A program made the translations under genes and the position numbers. Positions 35,974 to 44,799 of a stretch of 64,000 bases of DNA are shown piece after piece (the stretch's first letter is position 1; every line of letters starts with the position of its first letter). The notes below the pieces were generated by a model. The model made no database searches. It was not told the DNA's origin and saw only the letters and a list, made by a program, of their open reading frames with translations. The DNA comes from Streptomyces filipinensis (GTDB lineage: Bacteria; Actinomycetota; Actinomycetes; Streptomycetales; Streptomycetaceae), in assembly GCF_014649495.1 (NCBI RefSeq), contig NZ_BMTD01000015.1, forward strand, positions 170,192 through 234,191, written 5' to 3'.

Positions 35974-37314
35974 TCAGCCCACGACGTTGATGGTGGTGGA
36001 GGACATCGTCCGGTCCCCTACCTGGAAATTCAGATGCGTGTCCCCCGGCGGGGCGTTGCGGGACGCCTTCGCCGCGACCCAGGCCCGGGACTCGGATCCC
36101 TTCCCGAGCAGGCCCAGGTCGACGTTCCTGAAGGTGATGCGCTGCCCGTCCGCGGACACGGCCCCTGGAAAGAATCTCCGGCTTCCACGGGCCCCCTGAA
36201 CCGTCAGCAGGTAGCCGGGGTTGCCCTCGGCGGCGAACTGCAGTCCCTTGCCCTGCGGCAAGCTGACCCGCACCGTCTGCGCGGGGACCGTTCCGTCTCC
36301 GTCGGCGACCAGCCGCACGCCCGGGTAGCCGATGTCACCGGCGTGGGTCAGCCTCACATCCGGAGGCTCTCCCGGAAACACCGAGAGCGCTGCGCTCTGG
36401 GGTGCGGTGTAGCGGTAGTAGACGCTGCCGACCTGGAAGGCGTCCTCGATCACTTTGGGGTTCCAGCAGATGCCGCTGACCCCGCCGTCGGCGTTGGAGG
36501 ACTGGGGCCAGACCAGGAAGCGGTAGTAGCCGGGCCTGTCGCCCAGCCTCCGCAGATCGATGGGCGGCAGGGTCACCTTGTGCTCGACACCGCCGCCCGG
36601 GTGGCCTGTGGCCTTCTGCACCTGGGGAGTGGGCGTGTACGCGGACGGTGTGCCGTCCTCATGCACCAGCTGGTAGTAGACGGAGTCACTGTGGTTGCTG
36701 TCGACGTCCGCCACGCCCTCGCGGAGGTTGACCAGGTCGATGATGAACTTGTCCCCGGGGATAAGGCCGTCGTCGCAGACGTAGCCGAACCCGGCCTGGC
36801 TGTTGGGGGTTCCGCCCCAGCCGGTGTCGTAGGGCAGGCGCACGAACGGACGGCCCACCTTTTCGGGGTTGCTCCTGTCCCACGCCCCGGCAAGGACCTC
36901 CACCCGCGGGTTGGCCGTGCGGACGGTTCCGTCGTCGAGGGTGACGTCGACCCGGATCTGGTACGTACGGCTGTACGCGGGGCGGGGGTCGGCATCGACG
37001 TCGAGGTCACCGCGGAGCGTGAAGGTGATGACATCGGAGTCGTCGAGGAACGTGAGGTCGATGACCTCGTATTCCTGGTCGATGCCGCCACGACCACGCT
37101 TGACCTCACCGACGGCCGTGTCGGCACTGCCGTTGCCATAGCAGGAGTACTTGATCTGCTTGATCTTCACGCCCACCGGGACGCGGATCCGCCCGTCGTA
37201 GCGGAACTCGGAGTCCCATGTCGCGAAGCGGTTGGCGTGGCCGAGGGTTCGGATGCCCGTCAGTTCCGGGTCAGCCGCGTTGCAGTTGTCCCGGCGCGTC
37301 GCGGGAGGGGTCAT
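35974..37314 (-). CDS. Large hypothetical protein, probably beta-sandwich type
   Basis: A 446-residue protein starting at ATG 37314 with GGAG 6 bp upstream. No signal peptide is visible. The sequence is rich in beta-strand-like segments (EYEVIDLTFLDDSDVITFTL, TYQIRVDVTLDDGTVRTANP, GYYRFLVWPQSSNADGGVSG) and ends GDRTMSSTTINVVG. The second half includes a repeated type of segment around VRLVADGDGTVPAQTVRVSL. I do not recognise the family; it might be a surface or toxin-related structural protein. It has no obvious partner genes and is flanked by redox genes on one side and an integrase remnant on the other. Confidence 0.7.
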   Translation of the reverse strand: MTPPATRRDNCNAADPELTGIRTLGHANRFATWDSEFRYDGRIRVPVGVKIKQIKYSCYGNGSADTAVGEVKRGRGGIDQEYEVIDLTFLDDSDVITFTLRGDLDVDADPRPAYSRTYQIRVDVTLDDGTVRTANPRVEVLAGAWDRSNPEKVGRPFVRLPYDTGWGGTPNSQAGFGYVCDDGLIPGDKFIIDLVNLREGVADVDSNHSDSVYYQLVHEDGTPSAYTPTPQVQKATGHPGGGVEHKVTLPPIDLRRLGDRPGYYRFLVWPQSSNADGGVSGICWNPKVIEDAFQVGSVYYRYTAPQSAALSVFPGEPPDVRLTHAGDIGYPGVRLVADGDGTVPAQTVRVSLPQGKGLQFAAEGNPGYLLTVQGARGSRRFFPGAVSADGQRITFRNVDLGLLGKGSESRAWVAAKASRNAPPGDTHLNFQVGDRTMSSTTINVVG

Positions 37315-37689
37315 GCTCGGCTCCTTCGTGCCTGGGAAGTTCCGCGAGCCCTGCCCACGGCGAGGCGTGCTTCGCCGCGGCAGTCGAGGCCGCGACCGGG
37401 CAGCGCGTTGAGCACCGATATGCCTTATGCATATGCCGATGGAAAGGAATCCATGTCCCAGTGCTTCACATTCACTCGGGCGCGGCAAGCGGTGCACGGC
37501 CATCCCGGCGAGTGGCCGACGAGGTCCCGCGGACACCACCCAAGGCAGGCGTGCAAGGCGGTCCTCCAGGGCCCGCACCAGCCGCGCGACTCGCCGTCCG
37601 GCGGCGGCCGCAGCTCCACGGCCGGCAGCCGCACCAGCTCGGCGAGCGGGGGGCGCAAGGGGTGGCGGCATTCCTGCCGGTCCAAGGGG

Positions 37690-37850
37690 CAGACCCGCGA
37701 CAGGCTCCGACAGGACCGGCTCCTCGGCGAAGCCTTCGCCACCGGCGACCCGCTCAAGCTCATGAGGCTCTTCGGCATCACCGAGGCGACCGCCCTGCGC
37801 CACGTCGTCGCCACGTACCCCGAGCGCACCGCGAAGCTGCCCAGGTGGCG
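37690..37850 (+). pseudogene. Integrase-like C-terminal remnant
   Basis: One plus-strand frame contains DRLRQDRLLGEAFATGDPLK followed by LMRLFGITEATALRHVVATY PER-type sequence. This resembles the C-terminal HTH tail of actinobacterial site-specific integrases of the tyrosine-recombinase type (form L-R-x-D-R-x-L-x-E-A-x-x-x-x-D-P-x-x-L-x-x-x-F-G-I). Only about 50 codons remain and no catalytic residue is present. Upstream frames are shadows. Confidence 0.45.
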
Positions 37851-37991
37851 TCGCTCTCCCGTGCGTGACGGCCTGCCCAGGAGCGGTCCGGGGCAGGCCG
37901 TCACGGTGATCGGTCAGTCAGACGGCGACGCACGCCGGTGAGGTTGGGCAAACCCTCACGGTCAGCCCTTCGGCCCCACTGGTCGTACGGG

Positions 37992-38486
37992 TCAGCACGA
38001 CGAGTACTCGCCCCAGTTGGCGCCATTGGCGTAGGCGTGCCAGGAACCGCCGGCCTCGGAACAGCCGTTGGGAATGGTGACGATCGCCTGCCAAGTGTCA
38101 GGGTTCGCCGAGTGGATGGGCACCCACCCGGAATACACGTCCTGCGGGCCGTCGACCGTGTCGCCGCTGGCGCACGCCTGCCCCACGTAGTTCAGCGTCT
38201 GCACACACGGGTACGCCGACCAGGCAGTGCCGCTGTGGCCGAGCCAGTAGTTGTGGGAGTACTGGAAGTGGGCTCGGACATAGCCGCAGCCGTCGTACTG
38301 TTGCTCCACCTGGCCCGCGTACACACCACCGACGTTGATGTTGCCGGGGTTGCCGATGTTGATGGTGGTGCAACTGGTGGGGGCGGCCTGCGCTGTGCCG
38401 CCGACGCCGATGGCGGCACCGCCACCGAGTGCGAGGGTGGCGGCGGTGAGGGCGATAGCGCGTCGGGTCTTGGGGAGCTTGAGCAT
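37992..38486 (-). CDS. Secreted hypothetical protein
   Basis: A 164-residue protein with a Sec signal peptide (MLKLPKTRRAIALTAATLAL, cleavage near AQAAP). The mature part has six cysteines (TSCTTINIG, YDGCGYVRAHF, YPCVQTLNYVGQACASG, PNGCSEAGG and a C-terminal Cys), consistent with three disulfides, plus aromatic-rich strands. It looks like a small extracellular Streptomyces protein of unknown function, perhaps carbohydrate- or surface-binding. It is transcribed alone. Confidence 0.75.
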   Translation of the reverse strand: MLKLPKTRRAIALTAATLALGGGAAIGVGGTAQAAPTSCTTINIGNPGNINVGGVYAGQVEQQYDGCGYVRAHFQYSHNYWLGHSGTAWSAYPCVQTLNYVGQACASGDTVDGPQDVYSGWVPIHSANPDTWQAIVTIPNGCSEAGGSWHAYANGANWGEYSSC

Positions 38487-38851
38487 GGGTGCTGTCTCCT
38501 GCCTTGAACGGCCTGGCCGCGGTCGGGGCCGGGCCTCGGTGTGACCGTGGACGGAATGATCGTGTCTGGCGTTTGGCGGAGGGTCCCGAAGGGGGTCACG
38601 AGCAGCCGGTTCTGGTCAGCCACGCGCGAAACGGCGAGATCCTCGCGACGAGCGCGCGCCAGGGAGCCCGTTTTCGGCCTCGATCGCGCTGCCCTGATGA
38701 CGACGGTTCCAGGACATCGCCTTCGTGGCTGCGAGAGAGCCGATCTCTTGTTTCCTGGTGATTCCGCACGCATCGCCCGCCCCGTGGCCTTCGGTGAGTC
38801 CGGCTGTGGTGACGTTATGGACACGGGTCCGCCGGCCGTCCTAGATTCGTC
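38487..38851. other. Upstream region of the secreted protein
   Basis: A 365-bp interval. It contains the promoter of the secreted protein at 38486 and otherwise only shadow frames. I see no RNA gene or repeat. Confidence 0.45.
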
Positions 38852-39109
38852 CTAGTGCCAGGTAGGCAAGGGGATCGGCGCTGATCGTGAGCGCAGCACC
38901 GCCCCGGCGTCGGCGACGCGGTGGCGGCACCCGGCGTGCGGGCAGTGCCCCTCGGTGGCCAGACCGAGGCGCCTGAAGAGGGCGGTCTTCTCCTCGGCGA
39001 GCTGGGCCGGGCAGCCTAGGTGGTCCACCGTGACCTGGAGGTGCTTGCCGTCCTCCCTGACGGTCAGTCGACTGCCGCCGGGTGTGACGTGGCGACCGCA
39101 GGCCTCCAC
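38852..39109 (-). CDS. Possible small cysteine/histidine-containing protein
   Basis: An 85-residue frame with plausible composition in the middle (SRLTVREDGKHLQVTVDHLG, then a CPHAGCRHR cluster that could bind metal). The N- and C-terminal ends look less natural and no family is recognised. It may be a remnant. Confidence 0.3.
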   Translation of the reverse strand: MEACGRHVTPGGSRLTVREDGKHLQVTVDHLGCPAQLAEEKTALFRRLGLATEGHCPHAGCRHRVADAGAVLRSRSAPIPLPTWH

Positions 39110-39164
39110 GGTGCCGTACGGGCGCAGCAGCGCAGGTCCGCGGCCGACGCCCGGCTGGGGTGGG

Positions 39165-39695
39165 TCATCCGTTGCTGCTCGGCGGAGTCACGGTGATGCT
39201 GATCTCCCTGCCGGCGAGCGCTCGGGCAAGAGCGGTCCGAGACGCAGTCACCTGTGGATCCTCGCCGTCGTACGACTCAGGAAATGCGAAGTCGACCGTG
39301 ACCAGGGGCGCATCACTTGCCCAGTCCACTCGCACCTCTGGCGGAGCGGCAGCCGCTCCGAGCGCGCCACGCCCCCAACCCCAGCCGGCTCGCAAAGCCC
39401 CCGCCACGATCTGCTCAACAGCTTCTCGGCGGACCTCGCTTGTCGGGACGAGGGGTTGCCCGCTCTGCGCAAGCGCCAGGGACTCGTCCGTCGCCGTCGC
39501 CGCCCGCAAGGCTTCCGGCGAAACCGACCAGCCGACCTCCAAGCCGCCCGGCACCTTCAGGTTCAGATCTCTGGTGAGGAACGCCGTGCGCACCGTGTCC
39601 GGGCTGAGGTTTCGGATGGCAAAGCCGATCAGGCCGAGGGCGCACAGTGCGACGAGCGGCCACGCGATGGACGAAGCGAACTGAAGCACGGACAC
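39165..39695 (-). CDS. Membrane-anchored hypothetical protein
   Basis: A 176-residue protein with one N-terminal transmembrane segment (SSIAWPLVALCALGLIGFAI) and a soluble domain. The soluble part has recognisable order (LNLKVPGGLEVGWSVSPEAL, then a Gly-rich stretch RAGWGWGRGALGAA and a beta-rich end EVRVDWASDAPLVTVDFAFP). It is a single-pass membrane protein, probably N-in or N-out with a ~145-residue domain. I do not recognise the family, and the gene stands alone. Confidence 0.6.
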   Translation of the reverse strand: MSVLQFASSIAWPLVALCALGLIGFAIRNLSPDTVRTAFLTRDLNLKVPGGLEVGWSVSPEALRAATATDESLALAQSGQPLVPTSEVRREAVEQIVAGALRAGWGWGRGALGAAAAPPEVRVDWASDAPLVTVDFAFPESYDGEDPQVTASRTALARALAGREISITVTPPSSNG

Positions 39696-39854
39696 TGCTG
39701 CATTCTGTCCAAGCCGTCCTTCATCCGCCAGAGGGTCCCCGACGCCCCCTGCCGGGCGACCGACGGCTCAGAGTCCGCCGTCAAACCAATGTTCAACCCC
39801 ATCAAGGCGCGAACCCGCGCGCTTCAAGTCGGCCCGAAGGGAAGGGAACCGCAC

Positions 39855-40418
39855 ATGCCCCACCGGGACAGCCACGACGTGGTGGTGGTCGGCGCCGGCG
39901 CCGCCAGGCTGGCCACCACCACGGCTCTGCACGCCCGCCGGCCGCGACACCGTCGGCGTGGAGGCCCGCGACCGCATCGGCGGACGCCTGCTGTCGGCCG
40001 CCACCTCGGACCTGGGCCGGGGCCTCGACCCGGGCGCCACCTGGTCCTGGGGCGGACAGGAGCGCGGGCGCAACCTGGCCGCACGCAGCGGCGTCGAAAC
40101 CCTCGCACAGCATCTCGCCGGGGACGCCATCCTCCAGGACCGCACCGGCGCCCATCGCCGTGCTGGCAACCCCCTCCACCGCCCAGCGCCTTGCCGACCA
40201 CGTCCTCTTCGGTCACCCTCTCTCAGCGCCCGACGCTCCATGACCGCCTGCACTGCGCGTCGACCGAAACGGCGACGCAGTACGCCGGGCACATCGAAGG
40301 TGCCCTCGCCGCCGGGGAGCGCGCAGCGCTGGCCGTCCTCGCGGCGCCGTCCGGCGCGAACGACCCCCGCATCGGCGTCACAGCCCCCTCCGCCACCACC
40401 GCCTCGGAAGTGACATGA
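39855..40418 (+). pseudogene. FAD-dependent amine oxidase, frameshifted and internally deleted
   Basis: From ATG 39855 the frame starts MPHRDSHDVVVVGAGAARL, an N-terminal dinucleotide-binding motif. The next part of the FAD domain continues in another frame (VEARDRIGGRLLSAATSDLG, then LDPGATWSWGGQERGRN). Near 40170 there is a further switch, most of the protein is missing, and the last part (TATQYAGHIEGALAAGERAA) is the conserved C-terminus of monoamine-oxidase-type enzymes, where the FAD contact sits. The enzyme is therefore dead. Its stop overlaps the MFS ATG (ATGA), so the former enzyme-exporter coupling is still visible. Confidence 0.8.
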
Positions 40419-41686
40419 CCAGCAGCACCACGCCCGTCGGCACGACGGCCCACATATCCGACCCGGCACAGGCACAGCGCCGCATCCTGCGCGTCCTGGT
40501 CGCCTCCCAGATGCTCAGCGGCGCGGGGCTCGCCGCCGGCGTCACCGTCGGCGCCCTCCTCGCCCAGGACATGCTCGGTTCGACCAGCCTCGCCGGGTTG
40601 CCCAGCGCCCTGTTCACCGCCGGCTCCGCGCTGACCGCCGTCGCCGTCGGCCGTATCTCCCAGGCCCGAGGCCGTCGTCCCGGTCTCGCCACCGGATACC
40701 TCACCGGCGCCATCGGCTCGGCCGGCGTCATCACCGCCGCCGTGCTGGACAACCCGGTGCTGCTGTTCATCGCCTTGTTCGTCTACGGCGCGGGCACCGC
40801 CACCAACCTCCAGGCCCGCTACGCCGGAGCCGATCTCGCTCAGCCCGGTCACCGGGCCCGGGCCGTCTCCACCGTCCTCGTGGCCACCACCCTCGGCGGT
40901 GTCACGGGCCCCAACCTCGCCGCACCGACCGGCCGCTTCGCGGAACGCTTCGGCATACCGGACCTCGCCGGACCCTTCATGCTGTCCGGCGCCGCCTATG
41001 CGCTGGCCGCGCTGGTCCTCGCCCTCTGGCTGCGTCCCGACCCGCTGCTCGTGGCCCGCGCCGTCGCCCGGGCCGAGGAAGCCGACGCCCCTGCGCACCC
41101 GGCCGCAGCCACCACGGTCGTCGACGCGAGCGAGGGCCGCGGAGGTGTCGTCCTCGGCGCGCTGGTCATGGTCCTCACCCAGCTCGTCATGGTCGCGATC
41201 ATGACCATGACGCCGGTCCACATGCACGACCATGGCCACGGCACCGCCGCGTCCGGACTCGTCATCGCCCTGCACATCGGCGCCATGTACCTGCCCTCCC
41301 CACTGACCGGCTGGTTCGCCGACCGTTTCGGCCGCATGAAGATCGCCGCTGCTTCCGGTATCGCCCTGCTGGTCGCCGGCGTCCTCGCCGCCGCAGCACC
41401 TGGTGACTCCGTCGCTCTCCTCGCGCTCGCGCTGGCCCTCCTGGGGCTGGGCTGGAACCTCGGCCTCGTGTCCGGCACAGCGATCATCACGGACACCGTG
41501 CCGCTGGCCACCCGCGCGAGGACCCAGGGCATGGTCGACGTCTCCATCGCGATCGCCGGTGCCACCGGTGGCATGGCCTCCGGCATCATCGTCGCCGCCA
41601 CCAGCTATCCCGCTCTCGCGCTCGCCGGCGGCGTCCTGTCCGTCGCCCTGCTGCCCGCCATCGCCGCCACCGCCTACCGCCGATGA
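40415..41686 (+). CDS. MFS transporter
   Basis: A 423-residue major-facilitator protein with 12 predicted helices. The N-half reads LVASQMLSGAGLAAGVTVGA, loop 2-3 VGRISQARGRRPGLATGY, and the centre MTPVHMHDHGHGTAASGLVI, a His-rich loop seen in a common actinobacterial MFS group. The second motif A is WFADRFGRMKI. Its ATG overlaps the stop of the amine-oxidase pseudogene. The substrate is unknown; it may have exported or imported the substrate or product of that oxidase. Confidence 0.88.
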   Translation: MTSSTTPVGTTAHISDPAQAQRRILRVLVASQMLSGAGLAAGVTVGALLAQDMLGSTSLAGLPSALFTAGSALTAVAVGRISQARGRRPGLATGYLTGAIGSAGVITAAVLDNPVLLFIALFVYGAGTATNLQARYAGADLAQPGHRARAVSTVLVATTLGGVTGPNLAAPTGRFAERFGIPDLAGPFMLSGAAYALAALVLALWLRPDPLLVARAVARAEEADAPAHPAAATTVVDASEGRGGVVLGALVMVLTQLVMVAIMTMTPVHMHDHGHGTAASGLVIALHIGAMYLPSPLTGWFADRFGRMKIAAASGIALLVAGVLAAAAPGDSVALLALALALLGLGWNLGLVSGTAIITDTVPLATRARTQGMVDVSIAIAGATGGMASGIIVAATSYPALALAGGVLSVALLPAIAATAYRR

Positions 41687-41834
41687 GCGACCGGTCCAGC
41701 GGCGGTCGCCCCGGCACCGCCCACATCGACGGCAACGGCACCCGTTCCGCGCCGGCGCCGAACCCGGCCGAGGGCATGGGCCGTGGCGCCGCCCGCCGTG
41801 GGCATGGCGGTCGGCGGCACACGGGAGCGGGTGT

Positions 41835-42125
41835 TCACGGCGCCGGAGCGGCCACACCGGGGCGCACAAGGACCGACCCCGCTGCCTTCGTGCCGGCCGT
41901 CCCGCCGCCAGTGGCGCTGCCGCCGATGGGTCTGGGCGCCGGGACGGGTAAGGGTGGCGCGTCCGGTCGGCACGTCGTGCCGGCCGGCGGGAGGGTGCCG
42001 TCGACGAGGTAGCGGCTCTCGTGGGCCTTGACGCAGCCGCTGGGATGGAGCACGGCGGTGTGCCCGTACCCGTCGTAGGTGAGCAGCCGGGCGTCGGCCA
42101 GTTCGCCGGCCATCCCCCGCGTTCG
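41835..42125 (-). pseudogene. TAP-type alpha/beta hydrolase, C-terminal remnant
   Basis: The minus-strand frame includes GMAGELADARLLTYDGYGHT then LHPSGCVKAHESRYLVDGTL and PPAGTTC. This is the C-terminal module of secreted tripeptidyl-aminopeptidase-like hydrolases, with the catalytic His in GYGHT and the conserved Cys. The nucleophile and everything upstream are absent; the frame turns into nonsense before GMAG. Confidence 0.6.
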
Positions 42126-42421
42126 AGTGGGGAGTGGCGGGGTCGTCTGCGGATCCGCGTATGAGGGGCATGGGCGTGTTCCGTCCGTCCTTCTCCTTGG
42201 CTGGGCCCGAGGCCGCCGAGGACGCCGGACCTCGACACGCGTCCGTGTCCACGACACAGCGGTACGGCGGTACGGCGGTACGCGCGAGGCAGCGCGGCCG
42301 AACGGGAGAATCGCCCCCGGGCCCGGCCTGCCGGGGCATCGGCTTCGGCAGGGCGCCGCTCGCTGCCGGAACTGTGGCTTCCACCACGGCGATCGCGCTC
42401 GTGTCCTGGTGAGATCGCCGG
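42126..42421. other. Intergenic stretch
   Basis: About 300 bp upstream of the DUF6215-like gene. Includes a short triple repeat of CGGTACGG near 42262-42280. No gene is recognised. Confidence 0.4.
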
Positions 42422-43480
42422 ATGTTCGGTTTCCTCCTCCGTCTCCTGCCGTTCTGGGTGCGCGAGCCCCTGTTCATCGCGATCGGGTCCGTTCTCGGCG
42501 TACGCCTCGTGTATCTCGCCGGCCGCGACCACGACCTGGGCGCGGCCGGTTTCGGCGTGGTGTTCCTCGTGTTCACCGCGGTACGCGTCTACGCGGTGGT
42601 CGGTGCGCTGCGCGCACGCCGCAACCCCGGTCCGGTGGCCCCGGTGAACCCGGCGGCGGCCAATGCTGCCGCCCAGGCACAGCCCCAGGCACAGGCCCAA
42701 GCGCAGGCACCGGCGCAGGCCCAGGCACAGGTCCCGGCGCAGGCCGGAGCCGGGCCGCGTGCTGGTGCGGCCACCGCGGAGAAGGAGCCCAGTGCGTGGG
42801 GCCAGGCCGTCGCGGCCGTGGCCGTGTTCGGGGCACTCGGGGCCGCGCTGTGGCTGGCCCCGCACGTGCTGCCTTCCGACGACAGCACACCGCAGCCCGC
42901 CTCCTGCTCCGGTGCGGAGCACGAGAAGCTGTCGAAGGCCTACGAAAGGACGCCCCGGGCCGTGACCGGTGACGAGTTGTGCAGGGCGCTCAACCGGCCC
43001 GACCTGGCCCGGCTTCTCGGAACGCCTGAAGAGACCGCGACCACGGCTTCCGGTACCTCCGAGACCGCTCCCCTGACCGACGGGAAGATCGCCCAGCCGC
43101 AGGCCGAGGTCAGTTTCGACACGTACACGGTGAATGTCTCGGCCACCTACAACAAGCTGTCGACTGCTCAGTACGTGAAGCTGATGAAGATGGGCGGTGA
43201 GAGAGACGTCAAGACGCTCACCGTTCTCGGTCGGCCCGCGGTCTTCTCCTCGGACCACACCATGAAGCTCAAGATCGATCTCGGCAGTGGCGGCTCCGGC
43301 GGACCGGTCGAAGAAGGTCCCCTGGCCAGGACGCTGTCCGTGGCCCTCGACAGGAAGGACCGGGGCGGCCACTACGACATCACCGTCTGGAGCACGTCCG
43401 GAGCCCTCCCGGACGACGGCGTCCTCCTCGACATCGCCGAGAAGGTTCTGCCGACGATCCCCGAACGAGCTGTCAGATGA
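42422..43480 (+). CDS. DUF6215-like membrane protein with Ala-Gln linker
   Basis: A 352-residue protein. Residues 1-60 contain two hydrophobic segments (LFIAIGSVLGVRLVYLAG and FGVVFLVFTAVRVYAVVG). A low-complexity AQAQAQ/PAQAQ linker follows (~75-110), then a third membrane segment (AVAAVAVFGALGAALWLAP) and a soluble C-terminal domain (~155-352). That domain has LCRALNRPDLARLLGTPEE, FDTYTVNVSATYNKL and DIAEKVLPTIPERA, the pattern I associate with the Streptomyces DUF6215 family. The function is unknown. The extra N-terminal membrane pair looks unusual compared with shorter family members. Confidence 0.75.
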   Translation: MFGFLLRLLPFWVREPLFIAIGSVLGVRLVYLAGRDHDLGAAGFGVVFLVFTAVRVYAVVGALRARRNPGPVAPVNPAAANAAAQAQPQAQAQAQAPAQAQAQVPAQAGAGPRAGAATAEKEPSAWGQAVAAVAVFGALGAALWLAPHVLPSDDSTPQPASCSGAEHEKLSKAYERTPRAVTGDELCRALNRPDLARLLGTPEETATTASGTSETAPLTDGKIAQPQAEVSFDTYTVNVSATYNKLSTAQYVKLMKMGGERDVKTLTVLGRPAVFSSDHTMKLKIDLGSGGSGGPVEEGPLARTLSVALDRKDRGGHYDITVWSTSGALPDDGVLLDIAEKVLPTIPERAVR

Positions 43481-44275
43481 GAGGATCCTTGACGACCGGC
43501 TGGAAGTAGTGGTCCAGCGCCCAGGCGGCCACGTGGGTGCCGGCCCGGCAGCCGGCTGCGTCCGCCAAGCGGGAGTGGACGCCGCCCCACACACGGGCGT
43601 CGACGACGGCCATGTAGTCCGGGTGTGGTGGGGTGAGGAGCAGCGGTTCCCAGGCCGGGTCCGCCGTCGTCCCGGTATTGCCGTCGGTGTCGGCGAGGCG
43701 GATGGCGGTGACCGGCCGCCAGGAACCGTATTGGAGCTTGGCGTCCCATGCCGTGACGACGGCGTCGGTCGCCGACGCGTTGACCGCGGCGAACAGCCGG
43801 GCCGTCTCGGCGATGCCGAGCCGGTGCCGGGCGGCGTGGTCTCGTACAGCCGTCTGGACGTGTTCGACGAGGTTGCCGCTGAAGAAGAGGGCGGTCTCGG
43901 TCTGCTGCACACTCCGGCCCGAGCCGGTCTTCGCGCCCATCGCCTTCAGCTCCTGGACATCCTCGGCATAAGCGGCCGAGGAGATGGCGGGCGGTCCGCC
44001 TGGGCGGAACTGCTGCGGGGAGGCGAGCAAGAGGGGGCGGAGATCGGCGATGAAGGGCTGGAACGCGGGCGGGGTGGGCCGCCAGACCCCCGGTGCGAGG
44101 GAAGCGGTGAAAGGAACGTCCGCGAACCTTCCGTCCCCTTACCGGAGTTCGATGATGCGGGCGGCGGCGCGCTTTCCGTGGACAACGCGCCCCCCGGTCT
44201 CGGACCTGACCGGCCGGAAGAGCGGCTCGCGAGTTCGCGTAGGCGGTGTCGAGTCGCTCCTTGAGTACGCGCGCG
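43473..44275 (-). pseudogene. Vanadium-dependent haloperoxidase-like (PAP2) remnant
   Basis: Read on the minus strand, the 5' fragment has RLDTAYANSRAALPAGQVRD in one frame, continues after a frameshift near 44190 as VVHGKRAAARIIELR, hits a TAA at 44139-44141, and resumes as GDGRFADVPFTASLAPGVWR. The main frame then gives DAKLQYGSWRPVTAIRLADT and LLLTPPHPDYM, and jumps directly to ARVWGGVHSRLADAAG. About 70 residues with the vanadate/phosphate-binding SGH segment are missing. The order matches bacterial vanadium haloperoxidases. With a frameshift, a nonsense codon and loss of the active site, this gene is dead. Confidence 0.75.
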
Positions 44276-44333
44276 TGCGCAGATGAGTATGTGATCCGAT
44301 GTCGCGGGCCGGGTGCGGTGATTGGATGGGCGC

Positions 44334-44651
44334 ATGCTTCCCGACGACATACGGCCGAACAACGTGCAGCCGCGCCTCCACCGGACGTGGTGGAGGGCGC
44401 CCCTCGTGGCGTCGCTGGTCGGCCTGCCGTTCCTCGTACTGGAGTACCGATGGTTTCGGTCCGAGGACGGCATCGGCGCCTTCGGAGGAGCGTTCTACTG
44501 GTCGGTCGGCCTGCTCGCCCTCTCCTGGGTGCTCCCGCACCGCCGCTCCCTCCGCACACCGCGCGTGCTGGCCGCCGGCGCCGGGCTCGGGTGCGTACTC
44601 CTTCCGATGCTGTTCGCGCTGGCACTGGGCGCGGCCCTGTCCGGGATCTGA
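44334..44651 (+). CDS. Small three-helix membrane protein
   Basis: A 105-residue protein from ATG 44334 with three hydrophobic segments (LVASLVGLPFLVLEY, FYWSVGLLALSWVLP, LLPMLFALALGAALSG). It has a soluble N-terminus MLPDDIRPNNVQPRLHRTWW. A GGATGGG purine stretch precedes the start. Small integral membrane proteins of this size are common in Streptomyces and mostly uncharacterised. It has no obvious partner. Confidence 0.6.
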   Translation: MLPDDIRPNNVQPRLHRTWWRAPLVASLVGLPFLVLEYRWFRSEDGIGAFGGAFYWSVGLLALSWVLPHRRSLRTPRVLAAGAGLGCVLLPMLFALALGAALSGI

Positions 44652-44799
44652 GCTGAGCGGACCGGGCGCAACTGCCGGGTATCCGGACCCTGTTCGGAGG
44701 CGTGCAGGAGCGCGGCGTACTCATCCGGCTGCTCCCGGGCTCGACGTCGGCATCAGTTGACCCTGCACCCGCCGGGGTGCCTCCACACCACAACGGAGC

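Noticed and set aside
35884..37941. A 685-codon plus-strand open frame
   Set aside because: Most of it is antisense to the 446-aa gene at 35974-37314. Only its last ~50 codons resemble a protein (integrase remnant).
40223..43912. A 1,229-codon minus-strand open frame
   Set aside because: It runs antisense to the MFS gene at 40415 and the DUF6215-like gene at 42422, with Gly/Arg/Asp-rich shadow composition and no recognisable domain.
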